A DNA stretch of 17,254 nt from an uncultured Butyrivibrio sp. (GCA_910577605.1 CAJTON010000001.1:153334-170587); one strand, 5' to 3'; positions 7,560-15,024 are shown, counted from the first letter of the stretch. Numbers and translations: made by a program. The notes: a model not told the origin generated them from the sequence alone.

Positions 7560-8360
7560 TTACTTAATGTCCTTGCGGTTAAGCGACTGCCATGAGATTA
7601 TCACGCTTACGGCAAGCACGACAAGCGAAACGATGATTGCGCGGATATAGTCTGTGGCGGAGGCTTTAGTGTTCACAAAATAGAGCATATTGCCCAATGT
7701 CGTATACTTTTCGATCCGAAATTCGGAAAGCCCTATCAGCTTGGTGAAAATCATGTCCACCAGAGAATATACGGTGCTGCCCATAAGCACATACACGATG
7801 CCGGAGATAAGCGGCAGGATTATCTTGCGGCAGAGCATGAAAAGCATCATGGCTAATCCGCCGAGAGCGAGATTCATTACAATGCTGATAAGTATCGTAC
7901 AAGCGATCCCCGACGGGTTTACGATTTCGTTTACTCCGAGAATGCCGAAACATGCGATGAAAACGCAGGCGGTCGTGACCGCGTGGATAAGTATGTCAGC
8001 GGCGAGTATAACTACCGTTCTTGACAAAACAAGTCCGATCCTGTTGGAGGTGACTGAGGCGATGTTCTTGATGAAGCCGCCGCGGTGCTCCGTGTTGCAG
8101 AATATGACGGCAAAAATAACCACGAATAAAACTATGAAATTTCCCTGAAAAAACGAGTCAACATATCCGTCGACAGTCTTGGGGACCAGCTCGTCAAAGC
8201 CGTCGGGCAAGGGAATGCCGCTTTCCGTTATGACCGGGCTTGACATAAGATACATGCTCCATATGGTAAAAGCGCACATAACGACGGCGACTCCAAGTAT
8301 GATGTACAGGCTCTTTGTTTTCCTGAATCTGTAAAAGTCCATTTTAAGCGCGTTAAGCAT
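7560..8360 (-). CDS. ABC-2-type transporter permease
   Basis: Integral membrane subunit of an ABC exporter, about 266 residues. Six hydrophobic segments are visible: near the N-terminus (SLYIILGVAVVMCAF), FIVLFVVIFAVIF, a long one around TVVILAADILIHAV, CTILISIVMNLALGGLAMM, LPLISGIVYVLMG, and the C-terminal IIVSLVVLAVSVIISW. The CNTEHRGGFIKNI stretch between segments 2 and 3 is typical of BcrB/ABC-2 permeases of lantibiotic or bacitracin-type exporters. An upstream in-frame GTG (8367-8369) overlaps the Shine-Dalgarno AGGAGG (complement of 8369-8374). The ATG at 8358-8360 sits about 8 nt after that RBS and is the better start. The gene overlaps the ATPase stop by 8 bp, implying coupled translation. 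Substrate unknown. Confidence 0.87.
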   Translation of the reverse strand: MLNALKMDFYRFRKTKSLYIILGVAVVMCAFTIWSMYLMSSPVITESGIPLPDGFDELVPKTVDGYVDSFFQGNFIVLFVVIFAVIFCNTEHRGGFIKNIASVTSNRIGLVLSRTVVILAADILIHAVTTACVFIACFGILGVNEIVNPSGIACTILISIVMNLALGGLAMMLFMLCRKIILPLISGIVYVLMGSTVYSLVDMIFTKLIGLSEFRIEKYTTLGNMLYFVNTKASATDYIRAIIVSLVVLAVSVIISWQSLNRKDIK

Positions 8361-9273
8361 TGTGAACACCTCCTGTCATATTGAAGAAAAATTCTTCTAT
8401 TCCCGCAGACTCTATCCACATACCGGAAATAAGTATGTCCGATTTGGCTAGCGTCATGCCTATCTGCGCGATCTGGTCAAGTCCCTCGTATACATGGACG
8501 GTGCCGGGGTCTACGACCTTGAAGCGCGTTATTCCCATGCTGTTAAGCTTATTGCAGGCGGACTGCACGTCAACGAATTTGAAAACGATCCTTGACTCGC
8601 ACTGTGAGGAAAGCTCCTCGGCGGTCAGCTCCGCTATAAGCCTTCCGCTGTTGATTATTCCGTAATCCGTGGCGATCTTTGAAAGCTCCTCGAGAATATG
8701 GCTCGATATAACGATCGTAAGTCCTTTTTCCTTGTTGAGACGAACTATCGTTTCGCGTACTTCGGCGATTCCCTGAGGGTCGAGACCGTTTATAGGCTCG
8801 TCAAGAAATAGGATTTCGGGATTGCCGATAAGGGCGATGGCGATTCCGAGACGCTGCTTCATTCCGAGCGAGAAATTCTTGGTCGCGCGCTTTCCGACAT
8901 TGCCGAGACCGACAAGCGAGAGCAGGTCGTATATATAATTTTTGTCCTTTATTCCGGCGTAGAGACATTTCATCCTTAGGTTGTCGTAGGCGCTCATATC
9001 CAGATAAAGCCCCGGATTTTCGATGAGTATGCCGATTCGGGAAAACATATTGCGTTTTCTTAATTCGTCCATGCCGCAGCCGAATACGGAAAAGCTGCCC
9101 GAGGTCGGTCGCGCAAGACCGCTGAGTATTTTCAGAGTCGTGGTCTTGCCGGCGCCGTTGCGACCGATAAAACCGTATATCGAGCCTTTAGGCACATGCA
9201 GGCTCACGGAATCGACTGCCTTGACATGTTTATACTGCTTACTGATATTATCAGATGTTAAAATATAATCCAT
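8353..9273 (-). CDS. ABC transporter ATP-binding protein, BcrA/lantibiotic-exporter type
   Basis: The 306-residue ATPase that powers the permease encoded immediately downstream. Seen: Walker A GRNGAGKTT (37-45), an ENPGLY segment after GILI where many ABC ATPases have the Q-loop (the usual form in the BcrA-like subgroup), signature FSLGMKQRL (134-142), Walker B ILFLDEP (154-160), D-loop GLDP (163-166) and switch His H192. The C-terminal 80 or so residues form the extra regulatory domain common in ABC-2 exporters. The RBS AAGGAG lies 7 nt before the ATG. A promoter lies just upstream and the XRE regulator gene ends 69 bp before it. Such pairs export peptides, antibiotics or lipid-linked compounds; the sequence does not say which. 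Confidence 0.93.
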   Translation of the reverse strand: MDYILTSDNISKQYKHVKAVDSVSLHVPKGSIYGFIGRNGAGKTTTLKILSGLARPTSGSFSVFGCGMDELRKRNMFSRIGILIENPGLYLDMSAYDNLRMKCLYAGIKDKNYIYDLLSLVGLGNVGKRATKNFSLGMKQRLGIAIALIGNPEILFLDEPINGLDPQGIAEVRETIVRLNKEKGLTIVISSHILEELSKIATDYGIINSGRLIAELTAEELSSQCESRIVFKFVDVQSACNKLNSMGITRFKVVDPGTVHVYEGLDQIAQIGMTLAKSDILISGMWIESAGIEEFFFNMTGGVHNA

Positions 9274-9310
9274 TGACGTTCTCCTTTATGAAGTTTCTTT
9301 ACAAAATATA

Positions 9311-9338
9311 ATTATATAACAAAACGTAAATTTTTCAA
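9311..9338 (-). promoter_or_regulatory. Internal promoter for the ABC transporter genes
   Basis: On the minus strand, TTGAAA (complement of 9333-9338), a 16-bp spacer and TATAAT (complement of 9311-9316). It lies in the AT-rich gap after the XRE gene. It would let the ABC genes be expressed separately from, or in addition to, the membrane-protein/regulator transcript. Confidence 0.65.
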
Positions 9339-9342
9339 CTCT

Positions 9343-9540
9343 TTACTGGTCGTCCCAAAATAATTCGTCCAACGTCCTGCCGAGCTTTCGGCATATGGCG
9401 ATGCAGAGCCTTATGGTGGGATTGTAGTCCCCGCGTTCTATCGCGTTTATGGTCTGCCGTGATACGCCTACCGCGTCGGCAAGCTCCTGCTGCGACATAT
9501 CGAGCGCGGCGCGCGCGGACTTGAGCTTCAGATTTTTCAT
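9343..9540 (-). CDS. Small XRE-family helix-turn-helix regulator
   Basis: A 65-residue DNA-binding protein consisting of little more than one Cro/CI-type helix-turn-helix: helix pair MSQQELADAVGVSRQTINAIE at about 15-35, then a GDYNPTIRLCIAICRKLG helix, ending DELFWDD. These minimal YozG-like regulators typically sit next to a membrane protein gene and control their own operon. Here the membrane protein gene lies upstream with a 9-bp gap, and an ABC exporter lies downstream. The start at 9538-9540 has AAGGTG a few bases upstream. Likely targets are the dyads in the 10072-10247 intergenic region; this is inferred from position only. Confidence 0.9.
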   Translation of the reverse strand: MKNLKLKSARAALDMSQQELADAVGVSRQTINAIERGDYNPTIRLCIAICRKLGRTLDELFWDDQ

Positions 9541-9549
9541 ATTTTCACC

Positions 9550-10071
9550 TTAATCCTCCGCTTCAGCATTTTTGAGTGTCAGTTTCCTTATTAAGCACGT
9601 CAGGCCCACGATAAGTAATATTATACCCACGAAAAGAGTTGCCGCGTGGCAGTTTAATCTGCCGTCCGTTATCAGCTTGCCGTCGATGATGTTGCTTACT
9701 CCCACGGTTATGTCCATAAAGGAAATAGCCAGCAAAGGCACGACGGTTAAGTTGCTTCGGCGGTTGATAGGAATATAGGCGTCCGTAAAAACGGAACGTA
9801 CAGCAAATACGCACAGCCCCGCCAGAATGCCGCATATCGCCATCAGACCGCCCTCCGCGGGAATGGCGACGCCGAATAATTCTGCCGCGTAATAAAGCAG
9901 CTCCCATATGCAGACGGTGACAAATCCCGCCTTGAACGCCTTTCCCCTGTTGATCTCCTGCCTTTCGTCGTATTTATCCGCCTGCCGTCCCAGTTTTATA
10001 AAAATAACCCACATAGCGGCAAAAATAAGCAGAAAAGCAAGCAAATACAGAACTGAGTGAGGATCCTTCAT
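9550..10071 (-). CDS. Multi-span membrane protein of the XRE-regulator-associated type
   Basis: A 173-residue integral membrane protein, function unknown. Hydrophobic segments are at about 8-27, 47-67, 74-92, 109-126 and 139-162, four to five spans. Between the first two lies KYDERQEINRGKAFKAGF, which I recognise as a recurring DERQ...RGKA(Y/F)K motif in small Bacillota membrane proteins encoded beside minimal XRE regulators. It is the first gene of the leftward operon, with RBS AAGGAGGG 6 nt from the ATG and a strong promoter upstream. It might sense the membrane state or an exported compound and signal to the regulator; this is a guess from gene order. Confidence 0.78.
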   Translation of the reverse strand: MKDPHSVLYLLAFLLIFAAMWVIFIKLGRQADKYDERQEINRGKAFKAGFVTVCIWELLYYAAELFGVAIPAEGGLMAICGILAGLCVFAVRSVFTDAYIPINRRSNLTVVPLLAISFMDITVGVSNIIDGKLITDGRLNCHAATLFVGIILLIVGLTCLIRKLTLKNAEAED

Positions 10072-10089
10072 AGTTGTCCCTCCTTTACA

Positions 10090-10104
10090 TCAGATTTTAT
10101 CTGA
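10090..10104. promoter_or_regulatory. Palindrome at the start of the leftward transcript, candidate operator
   Basis: TCAGAT-TTT-ATCTGA, a perfect 6-bp dyad with a 3-nt centre. It covers the predicted transcription start of the membrane-protein/XRE operon (about 7-12 bases after the -10 box). A small XRE dimer binding here would block that promoter. No binding evidence exists in the sequence itself. Confidence 0.4.
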
Positions 10105-10108
10105 GAAA

Positions 10109-10137
10109 ATAATAACACCGCCAGGAATAAATGTCAA
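10109..10137 (-). promoter_or_regulatory. Promoter of the membrane protein / XRE / ABC operon
   Basis: On the minus strand a perfect TTGACA (complement of 10132-10137), a 17-bp spacer and TATTAT (complement of 10109-10114). It fires leftward, back to back with the pyruvate kinase promoter. Confidence 0.85.
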
Positions 10138-10164
10138 CTATATTTTACATTTTGTCAGTTGACA
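10132..10164. repeat. Inverted repeat holding the -35 boxes of two divergent promoters
   Basis: TGTCAACT (10132-10139) and AGTTGACA (10157-10164) are perfect 8-bp inverted arms separated by 17 bp. Each arm contains a consensus TTGACA, one per strand, so the dyad is largely made by two facing-away -35 elements. A dimeric regulator could nevertheless use it. Confidence 0.75.
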
Positions 10165-10188
10165 GTTTCCTCGGTTTTGTTTTAAAAT
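10159..10188 (+). promoter_or_regulatory. Promoter of the pyk-glpK-cls cluster
   Basis: A perfect TTGACA (10159-10164), an 18-bp spacer and TAAAAT (10183-10188). Transcription should start near 10195. The 53-nt leader contains a small TTAGG/CCTAA stem (10208-10212/10219-10223) and the RBS AGGAGG (10236-10241), 6 nt before the pyk ATG. Confidence 0.72.
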
Positions 10189-10247
10189 AAGTTAAATAAA
10201 AATATTATTAGGTGTAATCCTAAAAGAGATATGACAGGAGGAAAAGT

Positions 10248-11666
10248 ATGCGCAAGACAAAAATAATCTGTACGATGGGACCGGCGACAGACAGCCCGGA
10301 GGTCCTCGAGCAGCTAATTCTCGCGGGAATGGACGTGGCAAGGCTTAATTTTTCGCATGGGACGCATGAGGAGCAGGGAAGGAGGATGCAGGCGATACGC
10401 GAGGCGAGGGCGAAATGCGGCAGACCCGTCGCAATTCTTCTTGATACAAAAGGACCGGAGATAAGAGTAAGGAATTTTGAGGGCGACAAGGTCCTTCTTG
10501 AAAACGGACAGGATTTTACTCTTACCGGACGCGAGCTTCTCGGCAATAAAAATATTGCGTCGATTACGTTTCCCGACCTGCACAAGGACATAAAGACGGG
10601 CACCAAAATACTTATCGACGACGGACTTATCGAGATGGAGGTAAAGGAGATAAAGGACGGGGATATAGTATGCACTGTCTTGAACGGCGGGTATGTATCC
10701 AACCATAAGGGCGTGAATCTGCCGGGAGTCCATATCAATATGGAATTTCTGAGTGCTGTTGACAGGGAGGACATACTATTTGGCATCGAGAATGAAGTTG
10801 ATTTCGTCGCGGCGTCTTTTGTAAGATGCGCGGACGACGTAAAGCAGATAAGGCATCTGCTCAACTGGAACGGAGGCGGCGGTATCAAGATCATTTCCAA
10901 GATAGAGAATCAGGAGGGTCTTGACAATATCGACGAAATTATCGAAGCCTCCGACGCTATAATGGTAGCGCGCGGGGATATGGGCGTGGAGCTTCCGGAG
11001 GAGGAGGTCCCGATCGCGCAGAAAATGATAATACGCAAGGTATACGAGGCGGGCAAGCAGGTCATCACCGCGACACAGATGCTCGATTCCATGGTAAAGA
11101 ATCCGCGTCCTACGCGCGCGGAGACAGCCGACGTCGCGAACGCGATCTACGACGGCACGAGCGCGATAATGCTTTCCGGAGAGACGGCGGCAGGCAAATT
11201 CCCGGTCGAGTCGCTTGCGATGATGGTAAGGATAGCGGAAAGAACCGAGCAGGACATAGATTACAAGAAGAGATTTTTTGTCAGGGACCGTGAGTCTAAT
11301 CCTGACGTGACGGACGCTATATGCCACGCTACCTGCACGACGGCTTACGACCTCAATTCGAGCGCGATAATAGTTGTGACCAAGTCGGGACGTTCCGCAC
11401 GAATGATCTCAAGATACCGTCCCGCCTGCGATATAATAGGCTGCGGAACCTCGGAGATGGTGTGCAGACAGCTTAATATGTCATGGGGAGTAACGCCCGT
11501 GCTTCTTGAGGAGAAGCAGGATATTTTCGAGCTTTTCGATTATGCGGTAAAAGAATCTAAGAAAAAAGGACTTGTCAAGCCCGGAGACACCGCAGTGATC
11601 ACATCGGGAGTTCCCATCGGAATGTCTGGAACGACCAACATGATCAAAGTGGAAGTAGTGGAGTAA
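10248..11666 (+). CDS. pyk: Pyruvate kinase
   Basis: Last step of glycolysis: phosphoenolpyruvate plus ADP gives pyruvate and ATP, in the cytosol. The 472-residue length equals the minimal bacterial form and lacks the extra C-terminal PEP-utiliser-like domain of Bacillus enzymes. Seen: TMGPATDSPEVLEQL at the N-terminus, ARLNFSHG with the K+/substrate residues (R32, N34, S36), LLDTKGPEIRV, the catalytic Lys in SKIENQEG (K218) with metal ligand E220, MVARGDMGVELP (239-250), and NPRPTRAETADVANAIYDG followed by SGETAAGKFP. The C-terminal allosteric domain ends in GTTNMIKVEVVE. An AGGAGG RBS fixes the start. Glycerol kinase follows after 3 bp, so translation is probably coupled. Confidence 0.97.
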   Translation: MRKTKIICTMGPATDSPEVLEQLILAGMDVARLNFSHGTHEEQGRRMQAIREARAKCGRPVAILLDTKGPEIRVRNFEGDKVLLENGQDFTLTGRELLGNKNIASITFPDLHKDIKTGTKILIDDGLIEMEVKEIKDGDIVCTVLNGGYVSNHKGVNLPGVHINMEFLSAVDREDILFGIENEVDFVAASFVRCADDVKQIRHLLNWNGGGGIKIISKIENQEGLDNIDEIIEASDAIMVARGDMGVELPEEEVPIAQKMIIRKVYEAGKQVITATQMLDSMVKNPRPTRAETADVANAIYDGTSAIMLSGETAAGKFPVESLAMMVRIAERTEQDIDYKKRFFVRDRESNPDVTDAICHATCTTAYDLNSSAIIVVTKSGRSARMISRYRPACDIIGCGTSEMVCRQLNMSWGVTPVLLEEKQDIFELFDYAVKESKKKGLVKPGDTAVITSGVPIGMSGTTNMIKVEVVE

Positions 11667-11669
11667 GGA

Positions 11670-13163
11670 ATGGGCGGAAAATATATAATGGCGCTGGATC
11701 AGGGAACCACCAGCTCAAGATGCATAATATATGACGGCAGCGGGCAGATTTGTTCCATGGAGCAGAAGGAGTTTGAGCAGATATACCCGAATCCGGGCTG
11801 GATAGAACATAATCCTATGGAGATATGGTCATCGCAGATCTCTGTGGCGATCGAAGCCATAATGATAGCCGGACTGACCTATAAGGACATAGCGGCGATC
11901 GGCATCACCAATCAGCGTGAAACGACAATCGTATGGGAAAAGAGTACGGGAAAGCCCGTATATAACGCGATAGTGTGGCAGTGCCGCAGGACCTCAAAGC
12001 GGATAGACCGCCTTAAAGCCGAGGGAATGTCCGGAAGGATAAAAGAGAAGACCGGACTGATGCCGGACGCGTATTTCAGCGCGTCCAAGATAGAGTGGAT
12101 ACTGGACAATGTCCAAGGGGCGAGAGAGCGCGCCGAAAAAGGCGAGCTGCTTTTTGGGACAGTGGACACATGGCTCATATGGAACCTCACAAAGGGCGCG
12201 GTTCATGTCACCGATTACACGAACGCGTCGAGAACCATGCTTTTTGACATACACAAATTATGCTGGGACGGGGAAATGCTTGAGTATTTCGGCATACCTG
12301 AGTGTATGCTTCCAAAAGTGCTGCCGTCAAGCCATGTGTACGGAATGACTGACGAAACGGTTTTCGGCGGCAGGATCCCTATCGCGGGAGCTGCGGGGGA
12401 CCAGCAGGCGGCGCTTTTCGGTCAGTGCTGTTTTGAGCCGGGAGAGGCTAAGAACACATACGGTACGGGATGTTTTCTGCTTATGAACACGGGCGGCAGG
12501 GCGATAGATTCGGGAAACGGGCTTATTACTACGATAGCCGCCTCTGCGGGAGAAGTGGAATATGCCCTTGAGGGCAGCGTGTTCGTTGCGGGAGCGGCGA
12601 TACAGTGGCTCCGCGACGGAATGAGACTTATCAGGAACGCCGGGCAGTCGGAGGAATATGCGCGCGCGGCGGAATCCTCAAACGGAGTGTACATAGTCCC
12701 TGCTTTTACGGGACTCGGAGCGCCTTACTGGGACCAGTACGCTAGAGGAACCGTCGTCGGAATCACCAGAGGCTGCGGTAAGGAGCATTTTATAAGGGCG
12801 GCTCTTGAAGCGATAGATTATCAGGTCGCGGACGTATTAAACGCCATGGAGGAGGATTCCCATATAAAACTCAGGGAGCTTAAAGTTGACGGCGGAGCCT
12901 GCGTAAACGATTTTCTGATGGAATTTCAGGCGGATATACTGGGAAGAACGGTGAACAGACCTAAAATTACCGAAACGACCTCGCTCGGAGCCGCATATCT
13001 CGCGGGGCTTGCCACAGGCTATTGGAGCGGCAGGGAACAGATAAAGGCGAACTGGCAGCTTGGAAAGGTCTTTGAGCCCCGTATGGGGAAGGAAAAGAGA
13101 GAGGAGCTCTTGAAGGGCTGGCACAGAGCGGTAAAATGCGCGCGCGTCTGGGCTGAGGGCTGA
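11670..13163 (+). CDS. glpK: Glycerol kinase
   Basis: Phosphorylates glycerol to sn-glycerol-3-phosphate with ATP, feeding lipid synthesis and glycolysis. It has 497 residues, the family norm. Seen: DQGTTSSR (10-17), WIEHNPMEIW, GITNQRETTIVW, GAAGDQQAALFGQ with catalytic Asp D244, KNTYGTGCFLLMNTG, FTGLGAPYWDQYARG, and LKVDGGACVNDFLMEFQADI near the C-terminus. The loop between VYG and PIAGAAGDQQ reads MTDETVFGGRI. It lacks the His-containing YHFYG-type motif by which HPr activates glycerol kinase in enterococci and Bacillus, and instead resembles the E. coli pattern. It lies 3 bp after pyk, using a GGAG/AAGGA sequence at the pyk stop as RBS, and 24 bp before the cardiolipin synthase gene. Confidence 0.97.
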   Translation: MGGKYIMALDQGTTSSRCIIYDGSGQICSMEQKEFEQIYPNPGWIEHNPMEIWSSQISVAIEAIMIAGLTYKDIAAIGITNQRETTIVWEKSTGKPVYNAIVWQCRRTSKRIDRLKAEGMSGRIKEKTGLMPDAYFSASKIEWILDNVQGARERAEKGELLFGTVDTWLIWNLTKGAVHVTDYTNASRTMLFDIHKLCWDGEMLEYFGIPECMLPKVLPSSHVYGMTDETVFGGRIPIAGAAGDQQAALFGQCCFEPGEAKNTYGTGCFLLMNTGGRAIDSGNGLITTIAASAGEVEYALEGSVFVAGAAIQWLRDGMRLIRNAGQSEEYARAAESSNGVYIVPAFTGLGAPYWDQYARGTVVGITRGCGKEHFIRAALEAIDYQVADVLNAMEEDSHIKLRELKVDGGACVNDFLMEFQADILGRTVNRPKITETTSLGAAYLAGLATGYWSGREQIKANWQLGKVFEPRMGKEKREELLKGWHRAVKCARVWAEG

Positions 13164-13187
13164 CGCGCGAAAGACAGAGGTAAGACG

Positions 13188-14744
13188 ATGAATGATAAAA
13201 AGATACATAAAAGAATACTGTCGCCCTTTGCGGTGAAGATGGCGGCGCTTGCGCTTGCCGTGATAGTGCAGGTGGCGCTGATAGTAGTGTCGTTCGGGCT
13301 CCTTGTGGACCGGATAGGTCCTTTTATCAAGTATGTCAATATCGCATTTGAAATATTTTCACTGCTTGTTGTCTTATATATTATTAAATCGGATATCAAC
13401 CCGGTCTACAAAATACCGTGGATGGTAGTGATAATGGTGTTTCCGCTGTTCGGAGGCGTGATATATATTGTGTACGGCCGTTATCATTTCAGCAAAAGAG
13501 AGATAGCTCGCAACGTGAGGACGATGGAAAAGGCGCGCGGCGCGCTGGATTCAAGACCGTATTACAATGACGAGATAAAAGAGCGGGACAGCGACGTGTA
13601 TGTTCAGACGGAATATCTTCTAAACAGGGCGGACGCGCCCGCTTACCGTAATACGACGGCGCAGTTTTTCCCGCTCGGCGAGGACATGCTTCCCGTTATG
13701 TTAAAGGAGCTTGAGAAGGCAGAGCACTTTATATTTATGGAGTATTTTATCATACAGGAAGGGGAAATGCTGAACCCTATAATCGAGATACTTGAGCGCA
13801 AGGCGGCGCAGGGACTTGAAGTCCGGTTCATGTATGACAGCTTCGGCAGCATACTCAAAACTCCTGCCGATTTTGTTTCAAAAATGCGCCAGAAGGGTAT
13901 AAAATGCTACGAGTTCAACAGCTTTGTCACGGTGTACGGCTCGCGCTACAATAACAGGGACCACAGGAAAATATGCGTTATAGACGGCAACGTCGGTTTT
14001 ACCGGCGGTATAAATCTTGCCGATGAATACATCAACGCCAAAACACTTTACGGGCATTGGAAGGATACGGCGATAATGCTTAAAGGCGAAGCGGTGTGGA
14101 GCATGACGGTGATGTTTCTGTCGCTTTGGGACGGCTCGTTCAGGCAGGCGGATAATTTTGAAAATTTCGTGCCTACGCGTGAATTTGATTACGACGACGG
14201 CTATTTTATCCCGTACACTGATTATCCGATCGACGAGGAAACTGTCGGCAAAAACGTTTATCTTAATCTTATAAACCGTGCGAAGGACCACATATATATA
14301 ATGACGCCTTATCTTATACTTGACAATGTAATGGTGACGGCGCTTATTAACGCTGCGAAGAGCGGAGTTGACGTGAGGATAATAACGCCCGGCATCCCGG
14401 ACAAAAAGATCGCGTTCATGCTTACGCGTTCATATTATGAGGTGCTGACTAATTCGGGCGTGGCTATATATGAATACACGCCGGGCTTTGTCCATGCCAA
14501 AATATTTGAGGTGGACGACAAACTGGCGGTGGTCGGAACGATAAATCTTGACTACAGAAGCCTTGCGCATCACTATGAGAATGCCGTTCTTATATACGGC
14601 GCAAAGGTCATAGAGCATATAAAGGCGGATTATCTTGATACTATGAAAAAAAGCCGCCGCGTCACATATGAGGAGAGCCGCCGCCAGTCGCTGCTGAAAA
14701 GATTATTGCTGCCTATATTGAGACTTTTTTCGCCTTTATTCTAA
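13188..14744 (+). CDS. cls: Cardiolipin synthase-like phospholipase D protein
   Basis: A membrane enzyme that most likely condenses two phosphatidylglycerols into cardiolipin and glycerol. It has 518 residues. Hydrophobic segments occur at about 18-41, 48-66 and 76-96, and IPWMVVIMVFPLFGG is the N-terminal signature of bacterial Cls. Two HKD phospholipase D motifs are intact: HRKICVID (H259, K261, D266) followed by GNVGFTGGINLADEY, and HAKIFEVD (H436, K438, D443) followed by GTINLDYRSL. The basic C-terminus (SRRQSLLKRLLLP) is family-typical. The RBS AGAGG lies in the short gap after glpK. Co-transcription with glpK makes sense, because glycerol-3-phosphate is the source of the phosphatidylglycerol head group. 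No convincing terminator follows, only a weak A/T stem at about 14724-14750. Confidence 0.94.
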   Translation: MNDKKIHKRILSPFAVKMAALALAVIVQVALIVVSFGLLVDRIGPFIKYVNIAFEIFSLLVVLYIIKSDINPVYKIPWMVVIMVFPLFGGVIYIVYGRYHFSKREIARNVRTMEKARGALDSRPYYNDEIKERDSDVYVQTEYLLNRADAPAYRNTTAQFFPLGEDMLPVMLKELEKAEHFIFMEYFIIQEGEMLNPIIEILERKAAQGLEVRFMYDSFGSILKTPADFVSKMRQKGIKCYEFNSFVTVYGSRYNNRDHRKICVIDGNVGFTGGINLADEYINAKTLYGHWKDTAIMLKGEAVWSMTVMFLSLWDGSFRQADNFENFVPTREFDYDDGYFIPYTDYPIDEETVGKNVYLNLINRAKDHIYIMTPYLILDNVMVTALINAAKSGVDVRIITPGIPDKKIAFMLTRSYYEVLTNSGVAIYEYTPGFVHAKIFEVDDKLAVVGTINLDYRSLAHHYENAVLIYGAKVIEHIKADYLDTMKKSRRVTYEESRRQSLLKRLLLPILRLFSPLF

Positions 14745-14753
14745 AAAAAGTTA

Positions 14754-14782
14754 TTGACATTCAACTTTAGTTAGTCTATACT
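14754..14782 (+). promoter_or_regulatory. Strong promoter of the Cys-rich membrane peptide gene
   Basis: A perfect TTGACA (14754-14759), a 17-bp spacer and TATACT (14777-14782), with predicted transcription start near 14789. A second, weaker candidate downstream is TTGTTG (14801-14806), a 16-bp spacer and TATATT (14823-14828). It would start after the first ATG and favour the internal one at 14859. Confidence 0.82.
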
Positions 14783-14785
14783 AAC
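14770..14785. promoter_or_regulatory. Dyad over the -10 box, candidate DtxR-family metal-responsive operator
   Basis: GTTAGT-CTAT-ACTAAC, a perfect 6-bp dyad with a 4-nt centre spanning the -10 element, flanked by TTTA and AAAT. The TTAG...CTAA-rich palindrome recalls DtxR/IdeR/MntR-type boxes, and the downstream gene belongs to an iron-transport-associated family, so iron repression is plausible. The assignment to a regulator family is inference. Confidence 0.5.
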
Positions 14786-14828
14786 AAATAAAGACGGATT
14801 TTGTTGTTAAATATCCTGACATTATATT

Positions 14829-15020
14829 ATGAGCAAGAAAAGAAAGGGTCCTGACCGTATGAAAGAATACATCGGCACTGTGATCGTAGGCGCGCTCCTG
14901 CTCGCCGCGGTCGCGTTGGTAATAGTAAAAATGATAAAGGATAAGAAATCCGGCAAAAGCTCGTGCGGCTGCAACTGTCCCGGATGTTCGGGCGGAAAAT
15001 GTCCCTGCCGGACAAAATAG
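14829..15020 (+). CDS. FeoB-associated Cys-rich membrane protein
   Basis: A small protein of 63 residues (from ATG 14829) or 53 (from ATG 14859). It has one hydrophobic segment (GTVIVGALLLAAVALVIVKM), a basic KDKKSGKS stop-transfer stretch and a C-terminal tail with six Cys within 17 residues (SCGCNCPGCSGG then CPC). This matches the FeoB-associated Cys-rich family usually encoded just after feoB in Bacillota, thought to help ferrous iron uptake; its exact role is not established. No feoA or feoB is visible here, so it stands apart. The 14859 start gives the usual family length and has AAAGGG (14843-14848) 10 nt upstream, whereas 14829 has no visible RBS. The shorter form is therefore a strong alternative. 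Confidence 0.8.
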   Translation: MSKKRKGPDRMKEYIGTVIVGALLLAAVALVIVKMIKDKKSGKSSCGCNCPGCSGGKCPCRTK

Positions 15021-15024
15021 GAAT

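Noticed and set aside
8361..8369. GTG start for the ABC permease
   Set aside because: The GTG overlaps the Shine-Dalgarno sequence itself; the ATG at 8358-8360 is spaced correctly from it.
9343..9540. Phage CI-type repressor
   Set aside because: Only a single minimal helix-turn-helix, with no phage genes or attachment sites nearby; its setting beside a membrane protein gene fits the YozG-like group.
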